A stretch of 64,000 bases of DNA from Lichenostomus cassidix (lineage: Eukaryota > Chordata > Aves > Passeriformes > Meliphagidae): NCBI GenBank assembly GCA_008360975.2, contig CM039182.1, positions 94,697,443-94,761,442 on the forward strand. Direction: 5' to 3'. This document shows, in pieces, positions 27,701-43,259 of the stretch (its first letter is position 1; each line of letters opens with the position of its first letter). The position numbers and the translations under genes are program-made. The notes beneath the pieces were generated by a model, which saw only the letters and a list, made by a program, of their open reading frames with translations, was not told where the DNA came from and ran no database searches.

Positions 27701-28493
27701 ACACTTTTCAGCTTTACACTCTCATCCCTCTGTGCTTGAACTCGGAAAAAAAACCATTAAACACGAGTATTTCAGGTTTAGCATAAATTTCTCATTTGAA
27801 ATAAGGAGCTATAGGTTAGGAATTCCCTGCACACTGCTTAGCTGTAATTTCAGGGAATGATTAATTTCTCGGTGCAAATCACCAGGCAGACACCCTCAGG
27901 GGTTCCTTGCTTCTGCTTAAAGCAGAAGATTGAAACAGAGCAGTGCTCATTCATAGAAGAGATTGTAAATTTACTGTTGACATACACCTGCAAATTTTCT
28001 CTGTATCAGGAGCTACTGCTCAGATGTATACACGGTTTTCTGACAAGCTCCTTTCAGGTACTGAAGTCTAAGTTTCAGGGTCTCCAGGAAAACGCCATAT
28101 GCAATGAGAAACCCAGTTTGAAATGGAGAGAAATGCATCAAAATGCAACGGCGTTTCTCAAAACAACTTGGCCAGAGCACTGCCTTACCCTCTCCCGCAT
28201 TGCCGGTAACCCGGCAGCAGCCCCACGAGCTGAGGCGCACGAAACATTTGCAGCTGGCAGCATCTGGCGATAACCTTGTCTGTGACAGACATCAGCATCG
28301 TTACCGCTCCGCAAGGCAGGGCTAACCCACCAGCCCAGCGCACCCAGCCCTGCAGGCAGCGAGAGGGGGCTGCCATTCAGTTCCTGAGCCGAAAGCTCTG
28401 CCCTCTGGGATTTCCCTCCCAGCCCTTCCCTGCCGGGGTGAGACTCTCCCTGCCCCCTCCGGCCCTCGCTGCACAGCCCGCCCGCCCGCGCCG

Positions 28494-28507
28494 CCGCCAG
28501 GTGGCGC
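28494..28507 (+). promoter_or_regulatory. CTCF-like motif
   Basis: CCGCCAGGTGGCGC matches the CTCF core CCASYAGRKGGCRS at 13 of 14 positions; only the third base differs. It lies about 30 bp before the minisatellite and about 1.1 kb before the putative 5' exon of CBLN2. CTCF binding is sequence-driven and the core is a strong match, but occupancy is unknown. Confidence 0.55.
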
Positions 28508-28539
28508 CCTGCGACCGCGCTTGGAGCCGAGCTGCGGGT

Positions 28540-28945
28540 GGGGCCGGGAGAGGGGCTGGGAGCGGGACTGGGAATGAGTCCTGACCCGGGAGAGGGACTG
28601 GGAATGGGTCCTGACCCGGGAGAGGGACTGGGAATGGGTCCTGACCCGGGAGAGGGGCTGAGAGAGGGACTGGGAATGGGTCCTGACCCGGGAGAGGGAC
28701 TGGGAATGGGTCTTGACCCGGGAGAGGGAGTGGGAATGGGTCCTGACCCGGGAGAGGGGCTGGGAGCGGGTCTTGACCCGGGAGAGGGGCTGGGAATGGG
28801 TCTTGACCCGGGAGAGGGGCTGGGAGCCGGTCCTGGTCCGAGAGCGGGCTTGGGAACAAATCCGGCTCCCGAGCGGGTCTGGCAGCAGGTCCGAGTCCTG
28901 AAGTGTGTCAGGGAGCGGGTCCCGGCTCGGGAGCGGGTCAGGGAG
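28540..28945 (+). repeat. 30-bp G-rich minisatellite
   Basis: About a dozen tandem units of a 30-bp period, with CCTGACCCGGGAGAGGGACT followed by GGGAATGGGT as the clearest unit. Unit starts fall at 28579, 28609, 28639, 28681, 28711, 28741, 28771, 28801 and 28831. The third unit is 42 bp because of an internal 12-bp duplication. Units after 28831 decay gradually. A period divisible by three keeps frames open on both strands, which explains the repetitive open frames across it (149 codons plus, 160 codons minus); I do not regard these as genes. Most units contain four GGG runs with 3-nt loops. Confidence 0.95.
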
Positions 28946-28999
28946 AGGGCAGCAAAGCAGAGACGCCCCGGGAAAGAAATATTTTAATAAAGGGGGAGC

Positions 29000-29007
29000 T
29001 GACGTCG
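29000..29007 (+). promoter_or_regulatory. CRE-like site
   Basis: TGACGTCG differs at one base from the CREB/ATF palindrome TGACGTCA. It lies in the CpG island about 650 bp before the putative 5' exon. A single short match is weak evidence. Confidence 0.3.
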
Positions 29008-29488
29008 TGCTTTGGGCACCGAGGTGCGGGGTTGGAATGGGGCCTTGAGGCGTGCGGGGCGCAGCCTTACCGCCAGAAGTGCCCCAAACAGCGTGTCCTT
29101 TTTAGTGATTGTCAGAATTACGGTCTGTAAATTCCAAACAGCTCGCGGTGAGTGATGCTGCGTGGCTCGGCCGCAGCAGCGGCCGGTGAGCTCTAACGTG
29201 TCGGTGGCATGTTGGAACAGGAGCGTCCTAGCACGACGGGCTCAAGTAGAAATAATGGGGAGATGGGCGGGGGGGAAGAAGGGGCACGGCTTTTCCCTGC
29301 CTCCGGTGACACCGGAGAGGCCGTCCCAGTGGGAACCCCGCGGCTTGTCGCGGCTGCTCGCGGTGTGTCGGGGTGCGGCTCCAGGGCGCGGGGGTGCGTG
29401 GCCGGGGCAAAAACTGGGGTGCGGGATCGCCGGCGGCGCCGTGGCCACACTCCGCTCCGATCCGGTGTCTGGATCCCTGCCGGGTGCC

Positions 29489-29522
29489 TGTGTGTGTGTG
29501 CGTGTGTGCGTGTGTGTGTGTG
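29489..29522. repeat. (TG)n with CG interruptions
   Basis: About 34 bp of alternating TG with three CG steps. Alternating purine-pyrimidine sequence of this type can adopt Z-DNA. It lies about 120 bp before the putative CCAAT/GC box. Confidence 0.9.
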
Positions 29523-29589
29523 CAGCTGAAGAGGGGAGGAGGGAGGAAGTGGGGTGGTGGTGGTAGCGGCTGGCGGGAGGGGGATGATT

Positions 29590-29605
29590 ATTGGCAATGG
29601 GCGGG
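29590..29605 (+). promoter_or_regulatory. CBLN2: Inverted CCAAT box plus GC box
   Basis: ATTGG (CCAAT on the minus strand, 29590-29594) is followed five bases later by GGGCGGG (Sp1-type, 29599-29605). The pair lies 41-56 bp before the 29646 exon boundary. It is compatible with a TATA-less promoter firing at about 29630-29690, but transcription start was not determined. Confidence 0.4.
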
Positions 29606-29645
29606 AGAGAAAGAGGCGACTCCTGTTTCCTTTTCTTTCTGCCAG

Positions 29646-29732
29646 CGCAACCTCGGCTCATTCTCTCTAAGCTATACAAGTTCACGGACCAGCTACCTAA
29701 CCAGCCCTCCTCTCCCGTCATGGACCTCCCAG
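29646..29732 (+). other. CBLN2: Putative 5' noncoding exon of CBLN2
   Basis: The 3' end is a good donor, CCCAG|GTAAAA at 29732/29733. The 5' end has a strong acceptor-like sequence, a pyrimidine tract followed by CTGCCAG at 29645, so this may be an internal 87-nt 5' UTR exon. Alternatively transcription starts in this region and 29732 ends the first exon. It pairs with the acceptor at 30660. An ATG at 29720 lies 13 nt before the donor and starts a short upstream ORF that closes in the next exon. Human CBLN2 also has noncoding 5' exons. No transcript evidence is available here. Confidence 0.5.
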
Positions 29733-34042
<4,310 letters not shown>

Positions 34043-34539
34043 AAGAAGGCCAAATAGGAGACAGATCCATGAGCCGGAGCAAGGATTCAGTCGTTAATGA
34101 CACCCTGAACTTGGCAGCACATGACAATATTTTCGGTCACCCCGTCAGACTGTCACAGTAGAAGAATGACAACCTTCTAAACTCCAACATTTGCTTTGAA
34201 TATTGACAATTCCTTGGAACCTGCGCCTCTAATTAGTTTTAGACGACAGTGATCTTTAGGAGAAATGAAATTATCGACCTGAGCAATTTGTACCTGTGAT
34301 TGTAAAGTCAATTTTGGATTTTATTGTTGGGATCATTGACTTTCTTATTCTTTTTATTTTTTTCCTCTCTTTCATTTTTTTCCTCTTTTTCTTTCTCTTG
34401 TTGTTGTCCCAGTAAGACAAATAACTTGGACCACAGATTCGCTTTGTCAAAGGCTCACTCCAGAGCCAGAAGAAAGGACTGTTCAGCCCAATGAGGTGTT
34501 CTTTCCATGCTTTATTTCTTTGTGTTGTATAGCCTTAAG

Positions 34540-34588
34540 GAAAAAAAGAAAAAAAAAAAAAGAAAAGAAAAAAAAGGAAAAAAAAAGA
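34540..34588. repeat. A-rich run in 3' UTR
   Basis: Nearly pure A with scattered G, about 50 bp. In a transcript this could prime oligo-dT internally, giving falsely short 3' ends in cDNA data. Confidence 0.9.
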
Positions 34589-34881
34589 ATGGCTTCAGTC
34601 TCAGTCATGTATTTTTCTGGGGGAGGGGAATTCTGGACATTACTGTGTCAAGAAGTGCTTTATCCAGTGAAGCAAAATTTGCACGATTGGAACATTATTT
34701 GTGTTGTTCGTGTTTTTCATCAACATTTTTTTTTCCTGATTTTTGTTTGTGTGTGCTAAAAATGTAAGCTAGATTGATCAATAAGACAAAACAAAGCACA
34801 TATATACCCTGTAGCTCTAAGTAAATCTAACCAGTGAACAATTCTGTCTGCACTTTCCAGCTGATCTTTACAGACCTATTT

Positions 34882-34915
34882 AGAGAGAGAGAAAGAGAGA
34901 GAAAGAGCGAGAGAG
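34882..34915. repeat. (GA)n-rich run in 3' UTR
   Basis: GAGAGA and GAAAGAGA units over about 34 bp, in the sense strand of the presumed CBLN2 3' UTR. GA-rich runs may bind GAGA-type or purine-binding factors; no direct evidence. Confidence 0.85.
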
Positions 34916-35455
34916 CTACATGATCCTTCAATTACAATCTGGAAACTGGTAAAGGAACTGACATTTCTGAATTGTCCTGACATTTCTAGAAGCAACAGTG
35001 GAGGCTTGGAATATCTTCTCTGACCATACCCTAAAATATGTCCTTTCTTTGCATTACCATATTTTGGGTGCTTTTATCTGATATTTATTTGATATATTTG
35101 TCCACTAATGCTTGAGTACACATTGTGGGAGCACAGAGAGAGATGGCAGAGCAAACTCTTCCTCTTCCAAATTAAATAAAACCATCTCCACTTGAGCTGT
35201 CTGTGGCAAGTATCAGAGGAGTTGACACAAGCATCTTTGACAGCCTTGGGGAGAGGGGCCTCAGAGGATGAACCAATGCTCCAGAAGTTGGTACAGGTGC
35301 CAGTCGTGAGCTGCGTGTGCTCTTCCCAACACAAATGGCCTCACAGTTCTAGGGGTGGACTGACATCGATATTGAAGGTTGGGAAAATTATTATCCTAAT
35401 CAACAAGAGGTAAAATATCAGGCAAATATCAGTTGTATCCTTTTGCCTCATTCTC

Positions 35456-35461
35456 AATAAA
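35456..35461 (+). promoter_or_regulatory. CBLN2: Polyadenylation signal AATAAA
   Basis: Canonical hexamer followed by T-rich and GTTTTT sequence from 35468 to 35518, a typical downstream element. It is the best-supported end of the CBLN2 mRNA. Confidence 0.5.
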
Positions 35462-35519
35462 CAGATCTTGTTTCTTCAATTTTTTTAAGCTTTTTTTTTG
35501 CTTTGTTTTTCTTTTTTAC

Positions 35520-38500
35520 TAAGAGTGGTGTACTAGACAGTATGCTGAGGAAAATCTTGTTCGAGGAAATGCAGGAGGAATGTTTATTTTGCAGAATTTT
35601 TATCTTCATTTATTTAATTTTAAATATTTAATTTTGCTATTAATCCCCCAAGTGTGGATATGCATAAGAATTTATTTTTGTCAAATTTACTCCTCTACCA
35701 CAAGCAAATATAACACAAAGGCATTTGCAGGAAATCGGTGGTAACTACATTGTATTTCAAAATTATGGTGGACATGTCATTTACACTGTAAATTTATCAT
35801 TAAAGGGACAAAATTAAAGTCATATATTCTTAAAAAAACCCTTATCTGTGTTGCTTATATACCTCAGATGACCAAAACATAAGCCAATTTAATATTTAAT
35901 ATTTTTGTGCATTTTCACCATTGATGTGGTTTGTTTGCTTTGCCGTTTCACTTTGCCAGTTACTGAATGAATTGGTTTCAGGTTGTTGGTTTTTTTTAAT
36001 GGGTTGCATTTTCTAGTTCCCTTTTGTGCTTTGGCATGGCTGCAATGATTCTAGTTGCAAAATATCACAGGGCTACTTTTAAGTACATGAAATAAAACCT
36101 GAGTCAGCAGCAATCTTTTTCTATCAAAACACTATCAATACAGTTGTCTTAATGGTAGATATGGTAAAACTACTTTTTGTGTTTACAACTCAATCATGTC
36201 ACTCAAGGAAACAGAAACTGAGGTGGGTTCAAGGTCCCAAGTTTTTAGTTTCTACTCTATTTTTAATTTAAATAAAAATATTTAGTAAAAATGTTTTAAA
36301 ATAAGAATTACTCAGTTTTATTTTAAAATTCTGCCTACCATAATCACATTAAGTTTTCCTATTTATTTCAGTTCATTTGGCTTGACTAAGGCAATGACAT
36401 CTTAGTTCTGGCTCTCTCCTAAGCTAAATGAGGCCAATGACAATGTTTTCCTTGGTAATATTCTTAAAGGTTTCTTAGGCCATTGAAGCTGTATAATCTG
36501 AATATGTCACTTCATGTATTCAAGCTCAGTAATCTTGACCATGCTTATTTTATAAATATGTTTATATGGTAACCAATCTTCTGAATTTAAAGAAGGTATC
36601 TCATATAACACCTCTTTCCCTCTGCTACTCTTGTGTCCTTTCATGCTGAACTATAGAGTTAGGACTCTTACATAAACAGTTAAAATAAATGGAGAACATG
36701 GAACATATTGTACCTGAATTGCAATCATGATCCTTCTTTTTTTTTCTTTTATGTTCCTTGCAATATTTATTCCCTTTTCCCTTTTAATTTTGCATCTGGG
36801 TTTGAGAACGTGTAATCTACTTGCTATTGGAAACAGTATAAATTTTGATGTATTCATAAGGTGTGGATATCATTATATATTTTATGTTGGAGAGGGAAAA
36901 TGTACAATCACAGCATTGTAGATTACAGGAGATATGATATGAGAACAATTAAAGGAGCCTCCCAGTACATTAAGAGTAGGCTTATAGAAATCAATTTATA
37001 TAAATAAACAGATTGGGTAGCATTCATATTTGGTATAAACTTAATGTTGAGGGACACCACGAGAGTTAGGAAGTGTAAAACACATATGGTAGTGAAGCAG
37101 GCCAGTGGCATCATAATAACTCTGGTTCCTGTGGGAGCAATAGCACAAGACTCCTTGCAACAACTCCCAAGCTTTCTCATAAGCTGCTGTGTAACACAGT
37201 CTAAGATATTCCTATGAATCTGCTGTCAGTTTCACTTCTTTCCTTCCAGGGAACAATCTGTACCCATGTGTTTTTGGTATTCACTCTTTTAGTATTTCTT
37301 CAGCCTACTTATGGCAGAGTAGAAGCCAGGAGCTGTATTAGGAATGATAAATATATATATCATTGCCTTCCTCTGAGTTTTATATCCATAGTTTGAACAC
37401 GGTCTTGCCTCAGAGGCTGTGTGCTCTCACCTCCCCCTGAGACAGTGGGTGTGATGGATGTGCAGTGTATCTCATTACTGGTCAGCATCTTGCAAGCTGG
37501 ATCTGTGGGAGGAGGAGAGAGACAGGACATGAAACTAGGGAGTTGTTTAGAAGTTACATTGTGTTTGTTGGCTGTGACTTTTTTAACTTTTAAAAAGAAC
37601 ATTTTGTTTTTATTGACCAAATTTGTTTCTTGGACAATCTGTCAAAGTAGAAGATAGGCTAAAAGGGCTTGTTTACTGATGGAGTTATTCAGAAATAGCT
37701 GAAAGTGGTTTCATATCCTTGTAAAGTGACATCGGTTTCTGGAATAGGCAGAGTCACAGGTAGCATTGTTTAAAAATAGCTCATAATTAATAGTCTGCTT
37801 CGATCTGGGATAACTTTCTAGTGTTAACAAGCACTCAAAAATCAGTGTCATTAATATACTTAATTTTTGTGGGTAATGACTTGTCACTAAGCAGTCATAC
37901 ATAACTAAAGGATAACAATCGATTCACCTCTTTTAATATATTGTTGAAAGGCCAAGGAATGTCTTTGAGTCATTGCATAGTTTCTAGATTTGGAACCACT
38001 CACTGTCTTGAACAATTGTTCCTGGGTCATATGTGATGAGGACTCATGCCCATTTTTAATCATGGTGGTAAACTATGATCCATTGTATAATACACATTTT
38101 CTTAGTGAAGCAGCTTCTTTTATTTGACGCGATTTAATCTGTCATAATGCTTCAAACAGAACTTCATGTTTCCTGGCCACCTGTTAATTAAATCACATTT
38201 GGAGTTTATAAACTCCTGACAATTTTGATATCCATCTCGAGTGTAGTTAGGCACACACTAGGTGGCTGGGCAGATGATAGACAAGCCTTTAGATCAGCTG
38301 TTTATATAATCAAGTACCAGTAAAATTCAAATGTTCCACAGTGAAATATATTTTCATTTCAGCTAAGAGGCTGGCCTTGCTTGTTTCACTTACTTCAGTA
38401 AAGTCTGTTCCGCTTATGAACAGACTTTGCTTGAGTACCTCTTAACATTAAATTTACACCAACTCTGAATGTTACCCAAGCAATTTATTTACATAAATTA

Positions 38501-41500
38501 GTTTGTGTCAGTCTACTCTTAATGTGCTGGGAAGCTCCTTCAATTGTTCTCACATCATAGTCCCTGTTGCAATCTACAATGCTGCTGTTGTATCTGCTCC
38601 TCCTCTAACAAAAAATATATCAGGATATCTGCACCTTATAAGTATATCAAAATGTCTACTGTTTCCAATGACAAGGGAGAGTAGCTTATGAAAAACATCA
38701 GTAGCATTGAGCTTGAATTGTATGGTTTGGATTTGGTCATGATCTACTATTATGTTTATAAAAAAAATCAGTGACAGTAATCAGTACAAACCTTTAACAC
38801 ATTCTTTGATGTTGAGGTATGTCAACACTAATCATACTGCTGGTAATATAAGTAAAAGTCTACAAATATACTTTGAATGCATGGTTTAAATCAATTCCCA
38901 AATAAGTCATGTTTATGGTCTTATCCAGCATAATCATTATCTTTTTTTTTCTTATTTGCTATTATCAATAAAATCTAAGGACCACTAATTGTATTTTATG
39001 CTATTTGCGTGTAATAATAAAAATACACTTCACATACCAAGGATATCTAACATATCCTGTTTCTTAGGTCATATAGCTTAACCTGTTTAGTGAGTCCTCT
39101 CTGCTATTCATCAGCAAAATAAAGTTGCCTAACTTGCTGGTTCCCTGCAGATCACATACCAAAGATGGTATAAATAATGGCATAACAAAACATGGAGAAG
39201 CAAATAATGAGTATGAATTCGGCACCAAAAAAAAAAAAAAAGTCTTCATCAACAGAAATTCAGGTCTTATTGACAAATGCTTCAAAACTCAGAAAATATC
39301 AAAGTTAAGTTTTTAAACTGATCTTTCGGACTGATAGTACTTCCATTGTAATAATGAAGTGTTATTTTTGCTATGGGAATCAAAAAATAGTTTAAATTGT
39401 TTTGTGAGATCAGCTGTATCAAAAGACTCTTGTTCAGCATATTGATATATTCAATGTTAAACATTCAACCAAAACCTATGTTCATCAATTAGTAACTGAT
39501 GTCTTCAATAATGTCTCTTATCATGAGACATTCTTATTTCTACTGATATATTTAAATTAATTGAAACTACTTTGAAATGGTTTTAGTTTAAGTGCGTGAA
39601 TATAGACAAAAGTGCACACACACACATACAAAAATATGTACAAATACATGTAAAATACATTTTTATCTAGGAATGGATTGAGAGAGCTGTTTTTTTTGTA
39701 TACAGTTTGACTTTCCTTTTTCTGAAGCATTGCCAAAACAAATTAATTTTATTTTATATGTTGTTGTTCCATACCTAAAACTATTTTTGTTTGCTTACAT
39801 CTAAGAATACACCAACTAATAGCTAATAGCAGTATACATTTCAGTGTCTGAGGGCTGCCACAGTTTAGGTAATATTAGGGTAAAGTGAAGCATACAGTTA
39901 TTAATAAAAGACTTAATTACCTCAGGTTCTGTAGAAAGATTTTGTGATGAGTAAAACTACAGTGTTGTGTGGGAATTGCTTTGAAAAGACATACAGGGAG
40001 ATATCACAGTGGGAAGTTCAGTTTGTCTGTCTATTGACACTAGATGGAAATCCTTTGATACATATTATAACTGAAAACAAATATGTCCCTATATTTAGTT
40101 TAGCAAAAATAATCCATATATGCTGACTTAATTTTGAATATGTTAATTTTCCTCTGGAGAGATGCATCATATTGTCACATATCAGAACTAAGAATACAGT
40201 GATAAAGGATAAAGGGTTTTCCAAATTTGTTCACTAGAAAAATAACTTAGCACAGCACATATGTTGCTCCTACAGACTTTCATGACAGTGAAAATATGGA
40301 AGAAATTATTTAAAAAAGAATCTTTCAAGTTCCTGTTTATTGTTACCAACAGCAGATTTTTTTTCCAGCCCTGTTTGTAAAAGTATTACTGGGAGTATTT
40401 TAGTGTGGGTTTTAAATGGAAATAGCTAGACCTTCTAACAGCTGTCTGCTTCTGTATCCAAAATTTTCTGTAGAGCTATGTATTCTCAGAAGACTTTATA
40501 ATCTCTCTAGGTAAAACTGTCCTTTGACCCTGACTGTCAAGTAAATCCAGACTTCCCTAGTTATTTCACCTGGGTAGGGAAAGCATCCATTTTTCTCCTT
40601 CTTTGCAATGGCTCTATTGTTTTCTTCTACCACATGAACTGTGCTAAAAATATCCAGTAGAGAAAAGAAGATTCCCACTGCACTTGCCTCCTTAAGACAT
40701 GTTAATTTCTCTTCTCTTGCCCTCTCACCCTTTCATGAATATTTTAAAGGCTTCTGATGTTGAATTTTTTGGGTAGTTTTTAAAATAATACTTTTCCAAC
40801 TGTGTGAAAACTTGTTCATACAAAATGATGACAGCTTTAGTAGACTGCTCACAAGTTAGCTAATCCCTCTGTTCTGCAGCTAGAACTCTCAAACAGGAGA
40901 ATCCAATGTGATTGAAGAAAAATACAACTATAAATAAATAGTGGGATATATGTATAGGAAGCAGTGATTTTTGGTAAATGTTTTGGTCCCATTCAGTCTG
41001 TTCTCTCTTAGAGAATGATTTATGGAACTAAGTCACTTGGTACCTCTCTCTTTTTAGAAAAAATATAGTGATATTGGGAATCTTCCCTTGTACAGCCTGT
41101 CTGAAAATTGTAGACCCTCTCATATAGGTGTTAGGGCATTGGTTAAAAATAATAAATGAGATTTTCAGGTACCTGTGTAATCCTTTTAACACGAGCTCTG
41201 TGTGACAAAGAACAGTTTGTAGGAAGGGAAGAAACCCTCCTAACAAACAGAAGAGTCGCAGATTATTCTTTACACAAATACAAATCCCAAAAGTGTACAG
41301 GGACATATGTGCACATACATTTGTGAACCATGGCAAAAAGTGACATGCATTGGTATGTAAAACACTTTCCCAGAGTTCTAACTTTGATGCAAGTAAAAAA
41401 ATTACATGAAAATATATATGCAGTTTAGGTGGGATTAAAGACACACATGTAATTAGTGATTGTACCAACCTGTTTGTTAAGGACAGTGGTTCAATGCAGG

Positions 41501-42019
41501 CATACTACATACACAGTGTATACCACTCAAGCATGGAATGATGCACTATATAACAAATATCTAAGCTATTTCTGAGAAAAATTTACAAAATTATCTTTAC
41601 AGAGTTGTGCAAGTCAGAGATCAGATTGCAGCTAATACAATCCAGACCACTGGACACATTATAAAAAGTGAGATAAACACTTTATAAACGTTTTTGCATA
41701 TTTCCCTTACCCTCAGTCAAAAAGTAGCTTACCTCCTGGAAAAAAAAAAAATGGAATCCCCATGCACAATAAGGCATGATTCAGTTTTTATCGAGAGTAG
41801 AAACAGCCTTGCTTATTTTCCTCCATGTCCCCATCCTCTCTAAGGCATTTGCCTGTTACTTGCTTTTGATGTGTGCACTAATGTTTTTCAGAGCTTCATA
41901 GGTTATGTCTGAACTAAATAATTGAAAGCTGATTTGAAAATGCAGTTTAACATGTTAAACCCATAAGTGAAACACTTTCTTAACATACCACTGATTTCCA
42001 GATTTACTGAAAATAAGGC
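35520..42019. other. Intergenic downstream of CBLN2
   Basis: No coding gene recognised. The minus-strand frame at 41028-41468 (146 codons) has no recognisable domain and lies in AT-rich DNA. An AATAAA at 36091 might serve a longer CBLN2 3' UTR. The part at about 38100-38500 is free of repeats, and contains a perfect inverted repeat and several TTAAT/ATTTA words, so it is a candidate regulatory element. A poly-A run lies at 39227-39241. Confidence 0.45.
38400..38428. repeat. Perfect 11-bp inverted repeat
   Basis: AAAGTCTGTTC (38400-38410) and GAACAGACTTT (38418-38428) are exact reverse complements, separated by 7 nt (CGCTTAT). The arms contain the half-site AGAACA-like word TGTTC/GAACA, but the spacing is wrong for a classic steroid-receptor palindrome (3 nt). 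It could form a short hairpin or be a dimeric binding site. Confidence 0.8.
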
Positions 42020-42601
42020 TGTATTGGGTCTGTCTGAGATGGAGTAATTTCCCCATAGCAGGCCTCACAGTGCTGTGCTTTACATAGGCAGCTGGAAAGG
42101 TGTTGATAACATACCAGTGTTTTGGCTGCTGCAGACCAGCACTGGCACAGCATCAGTGCTCTTTGTCCAACATTCTGCCCCACCAGCAGAAGGCTGGGGT
42201 TGGGCAAGATCTTGGGTGAGGACACAACCAGGACAGCTGACTAAAAGCATATTCCAAAGCATATGACATCAGCTCAGATAGAAAAGCTAAGGCAAAGAGG
42301 AGGAATTAGGGGGCATTTATTATTTACATTTGCCTTCCAGAGTAACTGCTTTGCATGCTAAAAACCTGTTGCTGGGAAGTGGCTGGACATCGCTTGCTGA
42401 TGGGAAGTAGACAATAAAATCTTTGGATTGTTTTTTTACTTGTTTTTTTACCCAGCCTTTTGCTTTAGTAAATGGCCTTATCTCATCTCAACCTATGAGT
42501 TTTTTTTCCATCTCATTTTCTCTCCACTGACCACTTGAGAAGGTGGAATAATAGAGCAGCTTAGCGGGCACCTGGAGTCCAGCCAAGGTCAACCCACCAC
42601 A
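42020..42601 (+). mobile_element. Solo LTR, same family as 1084-1716, more diverged
   Basis: It shares the order of landmarks with the first copy: a 5' GATGGAGTAATTTCC segment, CAGTGCTGTGCTTTACATA, GGACAGCTGAC, CATATTCCAAAGCATATGACAT, then the 3' part ATCTCAACCTATGAGTTTTTT and a final GTCAACCCACCACA. The TATA region (about 42275-42295) is lost, and several insertions and deletions are evident. No retroviral genes adjoin it. Divergence from the first copy suggests that the insertions are old. Confidence 0.65.
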
Positions 42602-43259
42602 TAAGGCTTAAAAAGTCTACCTCAAGTTTAGAAAGGGCCAGACTCCAGATATCTGCTGGACATAGGCTGTACTGCTGTACTCTATCCATGTCCATGGCAG
42701 CCAGCTCCAGTGAAGGACAACTTCAGATGACATTCAAGTTGCAATGTCAAGTACAGATTCAGTATCTCAAGAATACTTTAGTGCCGGGACAAAGATTACA
42801 AATCATTGTATGCTTTCTTGTAAACAGTAAATGTGGTGAACGAATTTGGACAGGAAAAGAAGTTCACAGCTATATATAACTGCACAATAGAATAGATTTA
42901 AAGACCTATTAAAAAAATCTCCATCGGGTCTACCTTGATGTTCCTTTACTGGACTCACTCCCCAGTGCTGCTGCTTTTCCTGTACTGGGAAACCAAAACT
43001 GGGCAAGAGACTCTACATGTGGTCACAAATGCCAAATATAGAGGATCTCGATATTCTGGTTATGCTTTTGCTAATACATCCCACTATTAAAGAAACATTT
43101 GTTGCTGCAAGGCATCACTGCTGTTTTTCAACATTTTTACTCCAGGATCTCTCTTTTTTTTTTTTTCTTTTCTTCTGCAAAACATTTCTATCCAGTGAGT
43201 CCCAGAAAACACTGCTGCAAGTGGCTATTTCATTCCAGGTTTAGGACTTTCTATTTGTA
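42602..43259. other. Intergenic spacer between LTR and LINE
   Basis: No gene recognised. A T-rich run lies at 43149-43170. The short frames here have no recognisable product. Confidence 0.4.

Larger units (their letters stand above)
21311..28185. other. Intergenic, approach to CBLN2
   Basis: No gene recognised. It holds an AT microsatellite (21844-21884), a poly-T run (23067-23084), and a TATATC repeat (24731-24770). A minus-strand open frame of 161 codons at 23094-23579 is the longest in the flanks, but it has no domain I recognise. The base composition rises sharply to GC-rich at about 28190. Confidence 0.5.
34043..35485 (+). other. CBLN2: Probable CBLN2 3' UTR
   Basis: Sequence after the stop is AT-rich and without frames of note. 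It has an A-rich run (34540-34588) and a GA-rich run (34882-34915). Candidate AATAAA hexamers lie at 35175 and 35456, with another at 36091. The one at 35456 is followed by a T/GT-rich stretch, as expected for a cleavage site, so I place the end near 35485. This is inference; alternative ends are likely in neurons. Confidence 0.5.

Noticed and set aside
28377..28987. Open frames of 149 codons (plus) and 160 codons (minus) with 10-residue repeats, resembling repetitive proteins
   Set aside because: They are the 30-bp minisatellite read in frames that stay open because 30 is divisible by three. They have no conserved start, domain or exon structure.
29373..29732. N-terminally extended CBLN2: the frame at 29373-29732 spliced to 30661 stays open into CBLN2
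   Set aside because: It would bury the signal peptide behind about 190 low-complexity residues unlike any cerebellin, and it needs the 5' exon to start before 29373. Chance openness of GC-rich DNA explains it.
41028..41468. 146-codon minus-strand frame
   Set aside because: No recognisable domain, no flanking splice or promoter signal, and AT-rich context.
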